Origin: JAGIBJ01 sp032119595
GTDB taxonomy: Bacteria > Actinomycetota > Thermoleophilia > Solirubrobacterales > Solirubrobacteraceae
Assembly: GCA_032119595.1 (NCBI GenBank)
Contig: JAUMBQ010000010.1
Span: 62,001-126,000, forward strand
Reading direction: 5' to 3'
DNA: 64,000 nt
The translations under genes and the position numbers were made by a program. How positions within the stretch are numbered: position 1 is the stretch's first letter; every line of letters begins with the position of its first letter. The notes below the pieces were generated by a model. That model was not told where the DNA came from. It did no database searches and was given only the letters and a program-made list of their open reading frames with translations. Positions 57,797 to 64,000 of the stretch are shown here, in pieces.

Positions 57797-58587
57797 GAGG
57801 AGCCCTTGCCGCGCCGCAGGGTGAGGATCGTCCCGCCAGCATGGTCTTCGGTCGGTGGCATCTCGACCACCTCGAAGGGCTCCCAGCCTGCGGTCGCCGC
57901 CTCCTCGTGCAGGCCTCGGATGGTGACTGGGTCCAGGGTGATGACGACGTCCTCCGTGTAGCCGACGATGTTGCCGTCGCCATCGCGAACGACGCGACGG
58001 CGGTGCATATCGACCGCGCCCCCGGAACGCTCCTGGAGCACCGCGCGCGGTGTGCTCTCGAAGCGATAGCCGCCGAGCAGAGCGACGTCCGGCGGCAGCA
58101 GCTGCGGGAAGGCATCACGCCCGTCGAACGGCTCGACCTCGGTGACGACCGCCACGACCATCTCGGCCGTCGGAGTCGAGACCGCGGCCGCCGCACGGAA
58201 CATCGCCCGGCGCCCATCGGCCCCGCCGAGGAGCTGAATGGTCTGCATCGGAATCAGGACGAGCTGCGCGAGTGCAGCGCCGGCCGGCATCTGCGCGTCG
58301 AGGGTGCGCAGGTCAGCCGCCACGGTGTCGACGGACAACCCGCGCTCCTGCGCCCGGCGCCGCAGCTCTGCCAGGAGGGCCGGCTCGAGGTCGACCGCCG
58401 TGACCTGATGGCCGGCCGTGGCAAGCGGCAAGCTGACCCGGCCGGTCCCGGCGCCGAGATCCAGGATCGGCCCGCGGACGGTGTCGGCGATGGCGAGCCA
58501 GAGCGGCAAGTCGGCGACGTAGCCAGCGCACTCGGCGTCGTGGAAGCCGCTTGCTTCGAGGTCGGTCGGAGGAGGGGCCGTGCTCAT
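57793..58587 (-). CDS. Class I SAM-dependent methyltransferase
   Basis: A 264-residue Rossmann-fold methyltransferase: motif I ILDLGAGTGRVSLPLA, then VTAVDLEPALLAELRRRA and VAADLRTL. The C-terminal half has LTLDPVTIRGLHEEAATAGWEPFEVVE. Typical small-molecule methyltransferase, substrate unknown. It overlaps murT by four bases and is linked to gatD through the tiny ORF, so it is expressed with the lipid II amidation enzymes and may act on the cell wall or its precursors. Confidence 0.85.
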   Translation of the reverse strand: MSTAPPPTDLEASGFHDAECAGYVADLPLWLAIADTVRGPILDLGAGTGRVSLPLATAGHQVTAVDLEPALLAELRRRAQERGLSVDTVAADLRTLDAQMPAGAALAQLVLIPMQTIQLLGGADGRRAMFRAAAAVSTPTAEMVVAVVTEVEPFDGRDAFPQLLPPDVALLGGYRFESTPRAVLQERSGGAVDMHRRRVVRDGDGNIVGYTEDVVITLDPVTIRGLHEEAATAGWEPFEVVEMPPTEDHAGGTILTLRRGKGSS

Positions 58588-59951
58588 GTGAAGGCTCCTG
58601 CGACGGCGCGGCGGTCAGCCAGCAACTGACGCAGCTCCAGCATCGCGGTGTAGGTGGGGAGCACCGCGACGGGCTCGTTGCCGGCGGCGCCCAGGGCTGC
58701 TTCGAGCGCGTCCGGGAGTTCCGTGAGGACCTCGATGCGCGACGGGTCGACCCCCGCATAGCGCCACCGCATCGCCAGCTCATCCGCGCGGGTGCCAGAG
58801 CAGATGAGGGTCTTGACCGACGCGGCAGCCGCCTCGACATCCGCATCCCAGATCCAGGACACATCGCGACCGTCAGCGATCCGGTCGTTGAGGACGCCGA
58901 GGACGACCAACGGCTCAGGCTGCAGGGCCAAGGTCCGCAGGACCTCGTTTGCGCCGACGGGATTCTTCACCAGCATCAGCAGGAGTTCGTGATCGCCGAC
59001 CTGGACCCGCTCGCCGCGTCCGAACGCCGCCTGCATCGCGGCGATGCCGGTCGCGCACTGCTCCAGGCTCGCGCCGAGTTGCATGGCCAGCGCCGCTGCG
59101 CCGACCGCGTTGGCGACGTTGTACGCACCCGGCAGCGGCAGCCGGACCTGGACGGAGTCCTCGCCGCGGTGGAGCCGGAAGGTCGTGTCGCCGGTGCCGG
59201 ACAGGACCACGTCGGTCGCCCAGACGCTCGGTGCGGGCCGCGAGCGACCGCAACCCGGGCAGGACCAGAGGCCGGTGTGGCCGGCGTAGACGACCGAGTA
59301 GTCGAGCGCGGTCCCACAGGCGGTGCAGTGCACGCCATCGGAGGCGTGGTCGCGCGCGGTCTTCCCGAGCGACGGATCATCGACGCCGAACCAGACCACC
59401 TGGCCATCGTCCGGCGCGGTCGACGCCACGAGCGGGTCGTCGGCGCACAGCACGGCGGTGGTGCGCGGCAGGGTCGGCAGAAGCGCGCCCCAGCGCTCCG
59501 CAATCGCGTCGAGTTCTCCGTAGCGGTCGAGCTGGTCGCGGAAGAGGTTGCCGAGCAGGATCGCCGTCGGCTGGGTCGCGGTCGCGACCTGCGCGAGCCA
59601 GAATTCATCGACCTCGAGCAGCCCGACGGCCGACGGGTCGTGGGTCGCGACCTGCTGGGCGAGCAGCGACGCCGCAATCCCGCCGGACATGTTCGCGCCC
59701 TCATCGTTGCCGACCGGCCGCAGACCGGCGGCGCGCAGGATGCTGCGGACGCAGGCCGTCGTCGTGGTCTTCCCGTTGGTCGCCGACACGAGTGCAAGCT
59801 GCGGCAGCGGCGCGGCCAGGCGCGCCAGAGCGTCAGGATCGAGCTTGAGCAGGACCTTCCCAGGCAGGGAGGTGCCGCCGCGGCCCGTGGCGCGCGAGAG
59901 CCTCGCCGCCCCGCGGGCAGCGAGTGCGGCGGTTCGGCGAGGGCCTGACAC
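58584..59951 (-). CDS. murT: Lipid II isoglutaminyl synthase, Mur-ligase-like subunit MurT
   Basis: ATP-dependent partner of GatD converting D-isoglutamate to D-isoglutamine in lipid II. The Mur ligase core has the P-loop SATNGKTTTT, EVDEFWL, NLFRDQLDRYGEL, and a zinc ribbon typical of MurT (CTACG ... CPGCG). The C-terminal DUF1727 domain follows (LVKNPVGANEVLRTLAL, LNDRIADGRDVSWIWDAD). A longer frame reaches 60098, but GTG 59951, five bases after the preceding stop, gives the normal start (SGPRRTAALAARGAARLSR), 455 residues. The three-gene chain to gatD is described there. Confidence 0.94.
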   Translation of the reverse strand: MSGPRRTAALAARGAARLSRATGRGGTSLPGKVLLKLDPDALARLAAPLPQLALVSATNGKTTTTACVRSILRAAGLRPVGNDEGANMSGGIAASLLAQQVATHDPSAVGLLEVDEFWLAQVATATQPTAILLGNLFRDQLDRYGELDAIAERWGALLPTLPRTTAVLCADDPLVASTAPDDGQVVWFGVDDPSLGKTARDHASDGVHCTACGTALDYSVVYAGHTGLWSCPGCGRSRPAPSVWATDVVLSGTGDTTFRLHRGEDSVQVRLPLPGAYNVANAVGAAALAMQLGASLEQCATGIAAMQAAFGRGERVQVGDHELLLMLVKNPVGANEVLRTLALQPEPLVVLGVLNDRIADGRDVSWIWDADVEAAAASVKTLICSGTRADELAMRWRYAGVDPSRIEVLTELPDALEAALGAAGNEPVAVLPTYTAMLELRQLLADRRAVAGAFT

Positions 59952-59956
59952 CTGGG

Positions 59957-60568
59957 TCAGCGTCGCGCGGGTGGGGCCGCGGCCGCAGCCTTCTTCTGGC
60001 GCCGGCTCCCGAAGAGGAACAGACCGACGAAGACCAACACGATCAACAGGAATGCGTAGAAGATCCGCGGGCCGCTGCTCACGTCGGCGATCGGCCACAG
60101 GAGGAGCGACACGATCCCGAACGACACGGCGAACAGCGCGACGATGAAGAGCACGACGGCGAGGATGCCGAGCACACGCTTCGCCGTCCCGGCGCTCTTG
60201 GGCGGAGCCACGATCCCCATTACGCGCAGGAGGAACAGCTGGCGGCTGCTCGGCGCTTCCTGGCCGAGCTTCTCGACGGCGGCCTTGAGCGCGTCCGGGC
60301 GGCGCTCGGCGAGCGCGATCGACGCGTCGGCCATGCGGCGGATCTGCATCCGCTCTTGGGGGCGCGCAGCGGCAATCGCTCGCTGGAAATGCTCTTTGGC
60401 CTTCGGCGCGTCGTAGCGCTGGGCGGCACGGGCGCCGAGCAGTGCCTGGGCGGCCGCTCGATGACGGGTCTCGTTCTCGAGCTCGTCGTCCGAGCGCTGC
60501 TCGAGCTCCTGCATCGAACCAATGGAGGATGCCTGCTGCATCCGGACCTGACGTTGCCTCTGGGCCAT
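59957..60568 (-). CDS. Two-TM membrane protein, first gene of the murT-gatD operon
   Basis: A 203-residue protein: about 110 soluble, helical, charged residues (QELEQRSDDELENETRHRAAAQALL, EHFQRAIAAARPQERMQIRRMADASIALAERRPDAL, possibly a TPR-like pair) and two membrane segments (about 132-156 VLGILAVVLFIVALFAVSFGIVS, and 170-188 FYAFLLIVLVFVGLFLF), with a basic tail. No family is recognised. It ends five bases before murT, so it is probably co-expressed with the wall-amidation genes. ATG 60568 has TAGACT six bases upstream. Confidence 0.75.
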   Translation of the reverse strand: MAQRQRQVRMQQASSIGSMQELEQRSDDELENETRHRAAAQALLGARAAQRYDAPKAKEHFQRAIAAARPQERMQIRRMADASIALAERRPDALKAAVEKLGQEAPSSRQLFLLRVMGIVAPPKSAGTAKRVLGILAVVLFIVALFAVSFGIVSLLLWPIADVSSGPRIFYAFLLIVLVFVGLFLFGSRRQKKAAAAAPPARR

Positions 60569-60574
60569 GCCTTC

Positions 60575-60580
60575 AGTCTA
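60575..60580 (-). promoter_or_regulatory. -10 box TAGACT, six bases before the murT-operon first gene
   Basis: On the minus strand TAGACT, six bases (GAAGGC), then ATG at 60568. It predicts a leaderless operon message. The divergent gene has its own box 20 bases away. Confidence 0.5.
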
Positions 60581-60599
60581 CGCAGGCGGGGCGATCCGA

Positions 60600-60605
60600 T
60601 ACCCT
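60600..60605 (+). promoter_or_regulatory. -10 box TACCCT, nine bases before the gene at 60615
   Basis: TACCCT, nine bases, then GTG 60615. The same hexamer and spacing occur before miaB. Together with 60575-60580 it forms a compact divergent pair of leaderless promoters. Confidence 0.45.
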
Positions 60606-60614
60606 CGCGCGGTT

Positions 60615-61085
60615 GTGCCTCACGCTCTCCCGGCTCTCCGTTCCTCGCGCCATCTGCTTGCGCTCCTCTTCGCGGTGCTCGCGTTCGGGGCCGTTGGACT
60701 CACGGCCACGCCCGTCCCGGCCTCGGCCCAGCTGATCGACAACACGCCGCAGACCAAGGAGGAGGCGCGCGCCGCCCGCGAGGCCGCCGACAGCAAGGAC
60801 GACGGTGGGTCGGTTCCGATCGGCGTCTGGCTCGCGCTTGGCGCCTTCGCGGCCATCGGCGCGGCGACGTTCTTCATCTTCCGCGACGCCGGGCACGCGG
60901 TCGGCTCCGACGTCCAACGTGGCGGGCCGGTGCGGCCTCCAGTCGATCCGAAGGACTCCCGCGGCGTGCCGAAGCAGATGTTCGAGGGCGAAGGGTCGTC
61001 GTCCAACCCGCACGGCAAAGTCAAGAAGCGCGAGAAGGGCAAGCGCCAGAAGCAGGCCCGCCGCGCGAACCGCCCCAGGCGCTAG
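60615..61085 (+). CDS. Small exported single-TM protein, function unknown
   Basis: A 156-residue protein: signal peptide (HLLALLFAVLAFGAVGLTAT ... ASA, cleavage near residue 32), a short acidic extracytoplasmic part (QTKEEARAAREAADSKDDGG), one membrane segment at about 61-79 (IGVWLALGAFAAIGAATFFIF) and a very basic C-terminal tail (KVKKREKGKRQKQARR). An in-frame ATG at 60567 exists, but GTG 60615 gives a proper signal peptide and fits the TACCCT box. I know of similar small proteins in actinobacteria but no function. Confidence 0.7.
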   Translation: MPHALPALRSSRHLLALLFAVLAFGAVGLTATPVPASAQLIDNTPQTKEEARAAREAADSKDDGGSVPIGVWLALGAFAAIGAATFFIFRDAGHAVGSDVQRGGPVRPPVDPKDSRGVPKQMFEGEGSSSNPHGKVKKREKGKRQKQARRANRPRR

Positions 61086-61106
61086 GCCTAGAGCGGCGCC
61101 GCCTGG

Positions 61107-62057
61107 CTACGTCTGGAGTGGCGCCGCGTGGGGGAGGACCCACTCGCGGATCTGGTCGGCCGTGTACTTGGGATCCTCGTCGCCGACGAAGTGGCCCGTC
61201 AGATCTTGCACGAACGCGTCGACCTGATCGCCGGTCCGGTGGGCGTGTTCGGCGAACTCCGGCGGGATGTACGCGTCGTGCGCCGACAGGATGAACCGAA
61301 CCGGCATCTGGAACCGCTGCTTGCGGGTCTTCTGGAAGATCGCCTTGGCGTCGCCGAAGACGAACGACCGGTACGTCTGCTGAGCGAGCTTCGCCCGTTG
61401 CGGGTCGGCGTACGGTCGGGCGAAGAAGGCGGCGTCCTCGCGCGTGAAGTTGGTGCGCTGGCGGACGTCCTGCCGGATCCCCTTCGACATCCTCGCGCCC
61501 TGGTTCTGCGCGATGATCTTGTCGGAGAACGGCGCAGAGAAGACGAGCTGGTAGTACATCCGCAGCATGCTCTTCAGCGGCGGCCTGGGCGTGGGGACCA
61601 CCGGCGGGATCGACAGCGCGAGCAGGCGGCGCACGCGCTCTGGATGGTCGAGCGCGAGGAGCTGCGAGGCGAAAGCGCCCCAGTCGTGGGCGACGATCGC
61701 GACATCGTCGATGCCCATGGCGTCGAGGAGCGCGAGGAGGTCGCGGGCGAGCTCGCCCTTCTTCACCGCGTCCGGACCGGTCGGGAGGCTGCTCCATCCG
61801 GCGCCGCGAAGGTCCGGCACGATCAGGTGCGCCTCGTTCGCGAGTTCGCCGATCACGCCTCGCCAGCCGTACCAATTCTGCGGAAAGCCGTGCACGAGCA
61901 TGATTGCCGGGAGCGACCGGTCGCCGGCACGCGCGACGTGGAAACGGCCACTCGGAAGGTCGTAAAACTCGTGGTCGACATGCACGCCGGGCACGTCGGG
62001 CATGGGGCCGGCACCGGGCGGGTAGTCGGCGGGCTGCGTGCTGCTGGACTGGGTCAT
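61107..62057 (-). CDS. Alpha/beta hydrolase (epoxide hydrolase/haloalkane dehalogenase-like)
   Basis: A 316-residue hydrolase: oxyanion motif LVHGFPQNWYGW, nucleophile elbow AHDWGA with Asp125 as nucleophile, and a C-terminal His in LTGHFVGDEDP. An Asp nucleophile and HGFPxxWYxWR are typical of soluble epoxide hydrolases; the lid Tyr residues are in YYQLVFSAPFS and the RPYA region. ATG 62057 has GAAGG upstream. A palindrome at 62121-62147, upstream of a TACGGT hexamer, suggests control by a TetR-type repressor that is not encoded here. Confidence 0.88.
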   Translation of the reverse strand: MTQSSSTQPADYPPGAGPMPDVPGVHVDHEFYDLPSGRFHVARAGDRSLPAIMLVHGFPQNWYGWRGVIGELANEAHLIVPDLRGAGWSSLPTGPDAVKKGELARDLLALLDAMGIDDVAIVAHDWGAFASQLLALDHPERVRRLLALSIPPVVPTPRPPLKSMLRMYYQLVFSAPFSDKIIAQNQGARMSKGIRQDVRQRTNFTREDAAFFARPYADPQRAKLAQQTYRSFVFGDAKAIFQKTRKQRFQMPVRFILSAHDAYIPPEFAEHAHRTGDQVDAFVQDLTGHFVGDEDPKYTADQIREWVLPHAAPLQT

Positions 62058-62120
62058 GGCCACCTTCGATGCGAATGGGCGCCGCAACGGCGGCGCTGCC
62101 TGAGGCGACCGTACACCACA

Positions 62121-62147
62121 AACTGATCTACTGAACCCTGGTCAGTT
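62121..62147. promoter_or_regulatory. Dyad AACTGA...TCAGTT upstream of the hydrolase gene
   Basis: AACTGA (62121-62126) and TCAGTT (62142-62147) are reverse complements with a 15-base spacer that contains a further partial match (CTGAACCCTGG). On the minus strand a -10-like TACGGT follows at 62108-62113. The arrangement suits a repressor operator. It is the AT-richest part of this gap. Confidence 0.4.
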
Positions 62148-62186
62148 AGATTCGGCGCTCACGAGCGCGCGGGACCGGATTCGAAC

Positions 62187-63461
62187 TCAGCCGAGGGTGC
62201 AGTCGGCTGCGGTGCCGCTCGTCTGCGTCGGCTCGCCGACCACGAAGGCGAAGCTCCGTCGCATCAGGGGTGGGAGACCCTTGAGGCGCTCGCCTCGTCC
62301 GCCGCGGTTCAGCGTGAGATCGAGCTGGTTGTAGCCGAGCTTGAGCTGGCCCATCCGCGCGGTCGCGGTGAACGGCCACTTGAGGGTGCTCTTGGTGGCT
62401 GTGGCGTTGATGCGGATGCGGACCCAGCGCCAGCGGCGCGGCGAGGTCATCTTGGCGTTCTTGCGCAGACCGACCCGGACGGCGATCGTCTTCTGGTCCT
62501 TGTTCGGTGAGAGCCGCACCACGAGCACCGGCGTGCGGCGAGCAGCGGTGCTCCCTCGCGCCGTTCGGCGGGTCGAGGCGAGGAGATCCTTGCGGCGCTT
62601 GAGCTCGGCCACCCCGACCGACGTGGTGTCTCCGCCCGCCGCGATCACCGAGTCCGTCGTCGACGACAGCGGCTGCTGGACCCCGGACGTGCCGGTGATC
62701 TCGGCCTTCTTCGCGACCTTCGCGGACTTCTTGATCTTCTTGGGGCGCGTGATCGCGCGCGCACCGATGTAGGACCGCGTCGGGAAGGTGATGATCCGGC
62801 ACTGGCGTTCGATGCGGATCGTCGACGGCGGATTCGTCGACGCCGGCGTGGCAGCAGCGCCACCGTCGATCGCGACGCCTGGGTCGACGAACGGGTCCGG
62901 CGGACGATCGTCGAACGGCGTCGCACCCCAGCTGAAGTTCTGGACGGTCGACAGGCCCTGCTGGGGGTTGTCGCCCGTGTAGACGATGCGCAGCAGGTAG
63001 GCGTGCTTCTCGCCGACGGCCCAGCGGGTCGGGTCGGCGATGCCATCGTCGGAGCTCGGGAGGTCGGCGAGCGTGCCGCGGAAGACCACGCCGACATCGC
63101 CGGAGCCGTAATCGGCGGCATCAGCGACGAAGCCGGTGCAGACGCCGGGAGCGGTCCCCTCCGGAATGGTGCCCCGGACGAGCTCGAGTTCGAGCCACGG
63201 CGAGAGATCAGCGGTGGTCGCACTGCCGAAGAGGGTGACATCGGCCGGCTGTGGGCCCTCGTTCGTCAGCACCGTGCAGCGCTCCATCTGCTGGCCGTTG
63301 ACGAGCCCATTCTCCTGGAAGAGCGGTGCGGACGACGCGATCGTGACCGCGGCAGCGGCAGGCGCGCGGTCGCGGCCAGCGATCTGGTCGGCGGCGAACG
63401 CCGAGCCGGCGAGCGCCATCACGGCCCCGCTGGCGGCAGCAGCACGGCGCAGGCCAATCAT
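62187..63461 (-). CDS. Exported protein, probable SipW-type signal peptidase substrate
   Basis: A 424-residue secreted protein: a short basic start and signal-like segment (MIGLRRAAAASGAVMALAGS, AFA cleavage near 26). The N-terminal domain (about 40-190) has ENGLVNGQQMERCTVLTNEGPQPADVTLFG and LELELVRGTIPEG, reminiscent of TasA/camelysin-type beta proteins. A long C-terminal region is Lys/Arg/Thr-rich (KKIKKSAKVAKKAE), ending with a beta domain with one Cys. It overlaps the signal peptidase gene by four bases, like sipW-tasA pairs. It may form surface filaments or bind the wall; this is inference. Confidence 0.7.
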   Translation of the reverse strand: MIGLRRAAAASGAVMALAGSAFAADQIAGRDRAPAAAAVTIASSAPLFQENGLVNGQQMERCTVLTNEGPQPADVTLFGSATTADLSPWLELELVRGTIPEGTAPGVCTGFVADAADYGSGDVGVVFRGTLADLPSSDDGIADPTRWAVGEKHAYLLRIVYTGDNPQQGLSTVQNFSWGATPFDDRPPDPFVDPGVAIDGGAAATPASTNPPSTIRIERQCRIITFPTRSYIGARAITRPKKIKKSAKVAKKAEITGTSGVQQPLSSTTDSVIAAGGDTTSVGVAELKRRKDLLASTRRTARGSTAARRTPVLVVRLSPNKDQKTIAVRVGLRKNAKMTSPRRWRWVRIRINATATKSTLKWPFTATARMGQLKLGYNQLDLTLNRGGRGERLKGLPPLMRRSFAFVVGEPTQTSGTAADCTLG

Positions 63462-63994
63462 GCGGGCCGCTTCCAGATCGACCGCAGCTGTGACAGCGCC
63501 AGCAGCAGTCCGGCGATGAGGACGGCGAAGGCGACGAACGGGCCTTTGAGCGCGTCGACCGCAGAGCCAACCGACGGGACCGTCCCGCGGACAAGCGCGA
63601 CATCGGAGCCCTTGCGAATCGTCCACGCTTCACTCGTGGGGTTGGCGTCGCCCTGCGTCGTCACGTGCAGGGCGCCGGGGCGTCCGTCGATGCGTTTGAC
63701 GCGGTGGACGATGACCTGTCCGGAACTCGTGCGCACGCCGATTACGTCGCCCAGACGGACCGTGTCGATCGGGACCTGCTTGACGAGGACCAGGTCGCCG
63801 GGCTGGAGCACCGGAGCCATCGACCCGGTCTGCTCCACGCGCACGCGCAGGCCGTTGGCACCGGCGACGACCACAGCGATCAGGAGCATGAGTGCCGTCA
63901 GGAGGAGCAGTCCGCTGAGGAAGCTGCCGGCCCGGCCGGCGGCGGATCGCGGTCGACCGATCGCCAGCGGGGGGCTGGAGGCGGCTGAACTCAC
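63458..63994 (-). CDS. Signal peptidase I, SipW/Sec11-like (Ser-His type)
   Basis: A 178-residue membrane protease with a first TM at about 26-46 (LSGLLLLTALMLLIAVVVAGA), catalytic Ser58 in TGSMAPVLQPGDLV, and His97 in VIVHRVKRI where most bacterial signal peptidases have Lys. This is the Ser-His dyad of the SipW/ER type. GDVIGVR and GDANPTSE complete the conserved boxes. A second TM is near 155-172 (FVAFAVLIAGLLLALSQL). GTG 63994 is the first start seen; only six bases remain to the window edge, so a start further out is possible. Confidence 0.85.
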   Translation of the reverse strand: MSSAASSPPLAIGRPRSAAGRAGSFLSGLLLLTALMLLIAVVVAGANGLRVRVEQTGSMAPVLQPGDLVLVKQVPIDTVRLGDVIGVRTSSGQVIVHRVKRIDGRPGALHVTTQGDANPTSEAWTIRKGSDVALVRGTVPSVGSAVDALKGPFVAFAVLIAGLLLALSQLRSIWKRPA

Positions 63995-64000
63995 AGGTTG

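Noticed and set aside
62155..62195. tRNA-like T-loop sequence (GTTCGAATCC on the minus strand) after the gene ending at 62187
   Set aside because: The loop matches, but the bases on either side do not form a T stem, and no acceptor or anticodon arm is found. It is neither a tRNA gene nor a supported attachment site.
1..64000. CRISPR arrays, insertion sequences, prophage genes, rRNA operons
   Set aside because: I looked for regularly spaced repeats, transposase motifs, phage structural genes and rRNA-like sequence and saw none.

Overview
The window looks like chromosome of a high-GC actinobacterium, most likely class Thermoleophilia (Solirubrobacterales and relatives). This rests on roughly two-thirds G+C by eye, an actinobacterial-type DapD, a MurT/GatD operon, and secreted protein families I associate with that class. 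No database search was run. I see no rRNA, tRNA, CRISPR array, phage or insertion sequence. Nearly all the DNA is packed, operonic housekeeping genes.

Layout. 1-7.8 kb: the nusA-ylxR-infB-rbfA-nrnA-truB-ribF-rpsO translation cluster (nusA cut by the window edge). 7.8-11.2 kb: a peroxiredoxin, a large modular secreted protein and a DsbA-like protein. 11.3-21.1 kb: pnp, an M16 peptidase, two membrane-anchored DsbA-like proteins, dapB, two tandem dapA genes and RNase J. 21.2-26.7 kb: a DCC-family protein and a two-component system on the minus strand, then a secreted protein and a GGDEF protein. 26.9-34.6 kb: ftsK, a RodZ-like protein, cinA, recA, recX. 34.8-36.6 kb: a flotillin and a small NfeD-like protein on the minus strand. 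36.6-37.5 kb holds no convincing gene. 37.5-43.7 kb: a secreted protein, miaB, an SDR, miaA, a 5'-damaged apbE-like gene and dapF. 43.9-48.7 kb: a VOC protein and the convergent dapE-dapC-dapD operon. 48.7-56.9 kb: hflX, a thymidylate-synthase-like fusion, thyA-folA-HIT on the minus strand, then a nucleotidyltransferase/deaminase pair. 56.9-62.1 kb: murT, a methyltransferase, a tiny ORF and gatD, with envelope proteins and an alpha/beta hydrolase. 62.2-64 kb: a SipW-like signal peptidase with a probable substrate.

How the genes work together. Two themes stand out. First, the diaminopimelate/lysine route by the succinylase branch is present from DapA and DapB through DapD, DapC, DapE and DapF, spread over three loci, and MurT/GatD (peptidoglycan amidation) lies nearby. 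The DapF-like protein has serine at both positions of the catalytic cysteine pair. Second, a nucleotide/one-carbon group (thyA, folA, a dCMP-deaminase-like protein, a thymidylate-synthase-like domain fused to an MtrA-like domain) sits at 50-56 kb.

Regulation. Many genes start 6-9 bases after a TANNNT hexamer, which suggests widespread leaderless transcription. A perfect 32-bp inverted repeat covers the start codon of the first dapA. recA has a LexA-box-like site.
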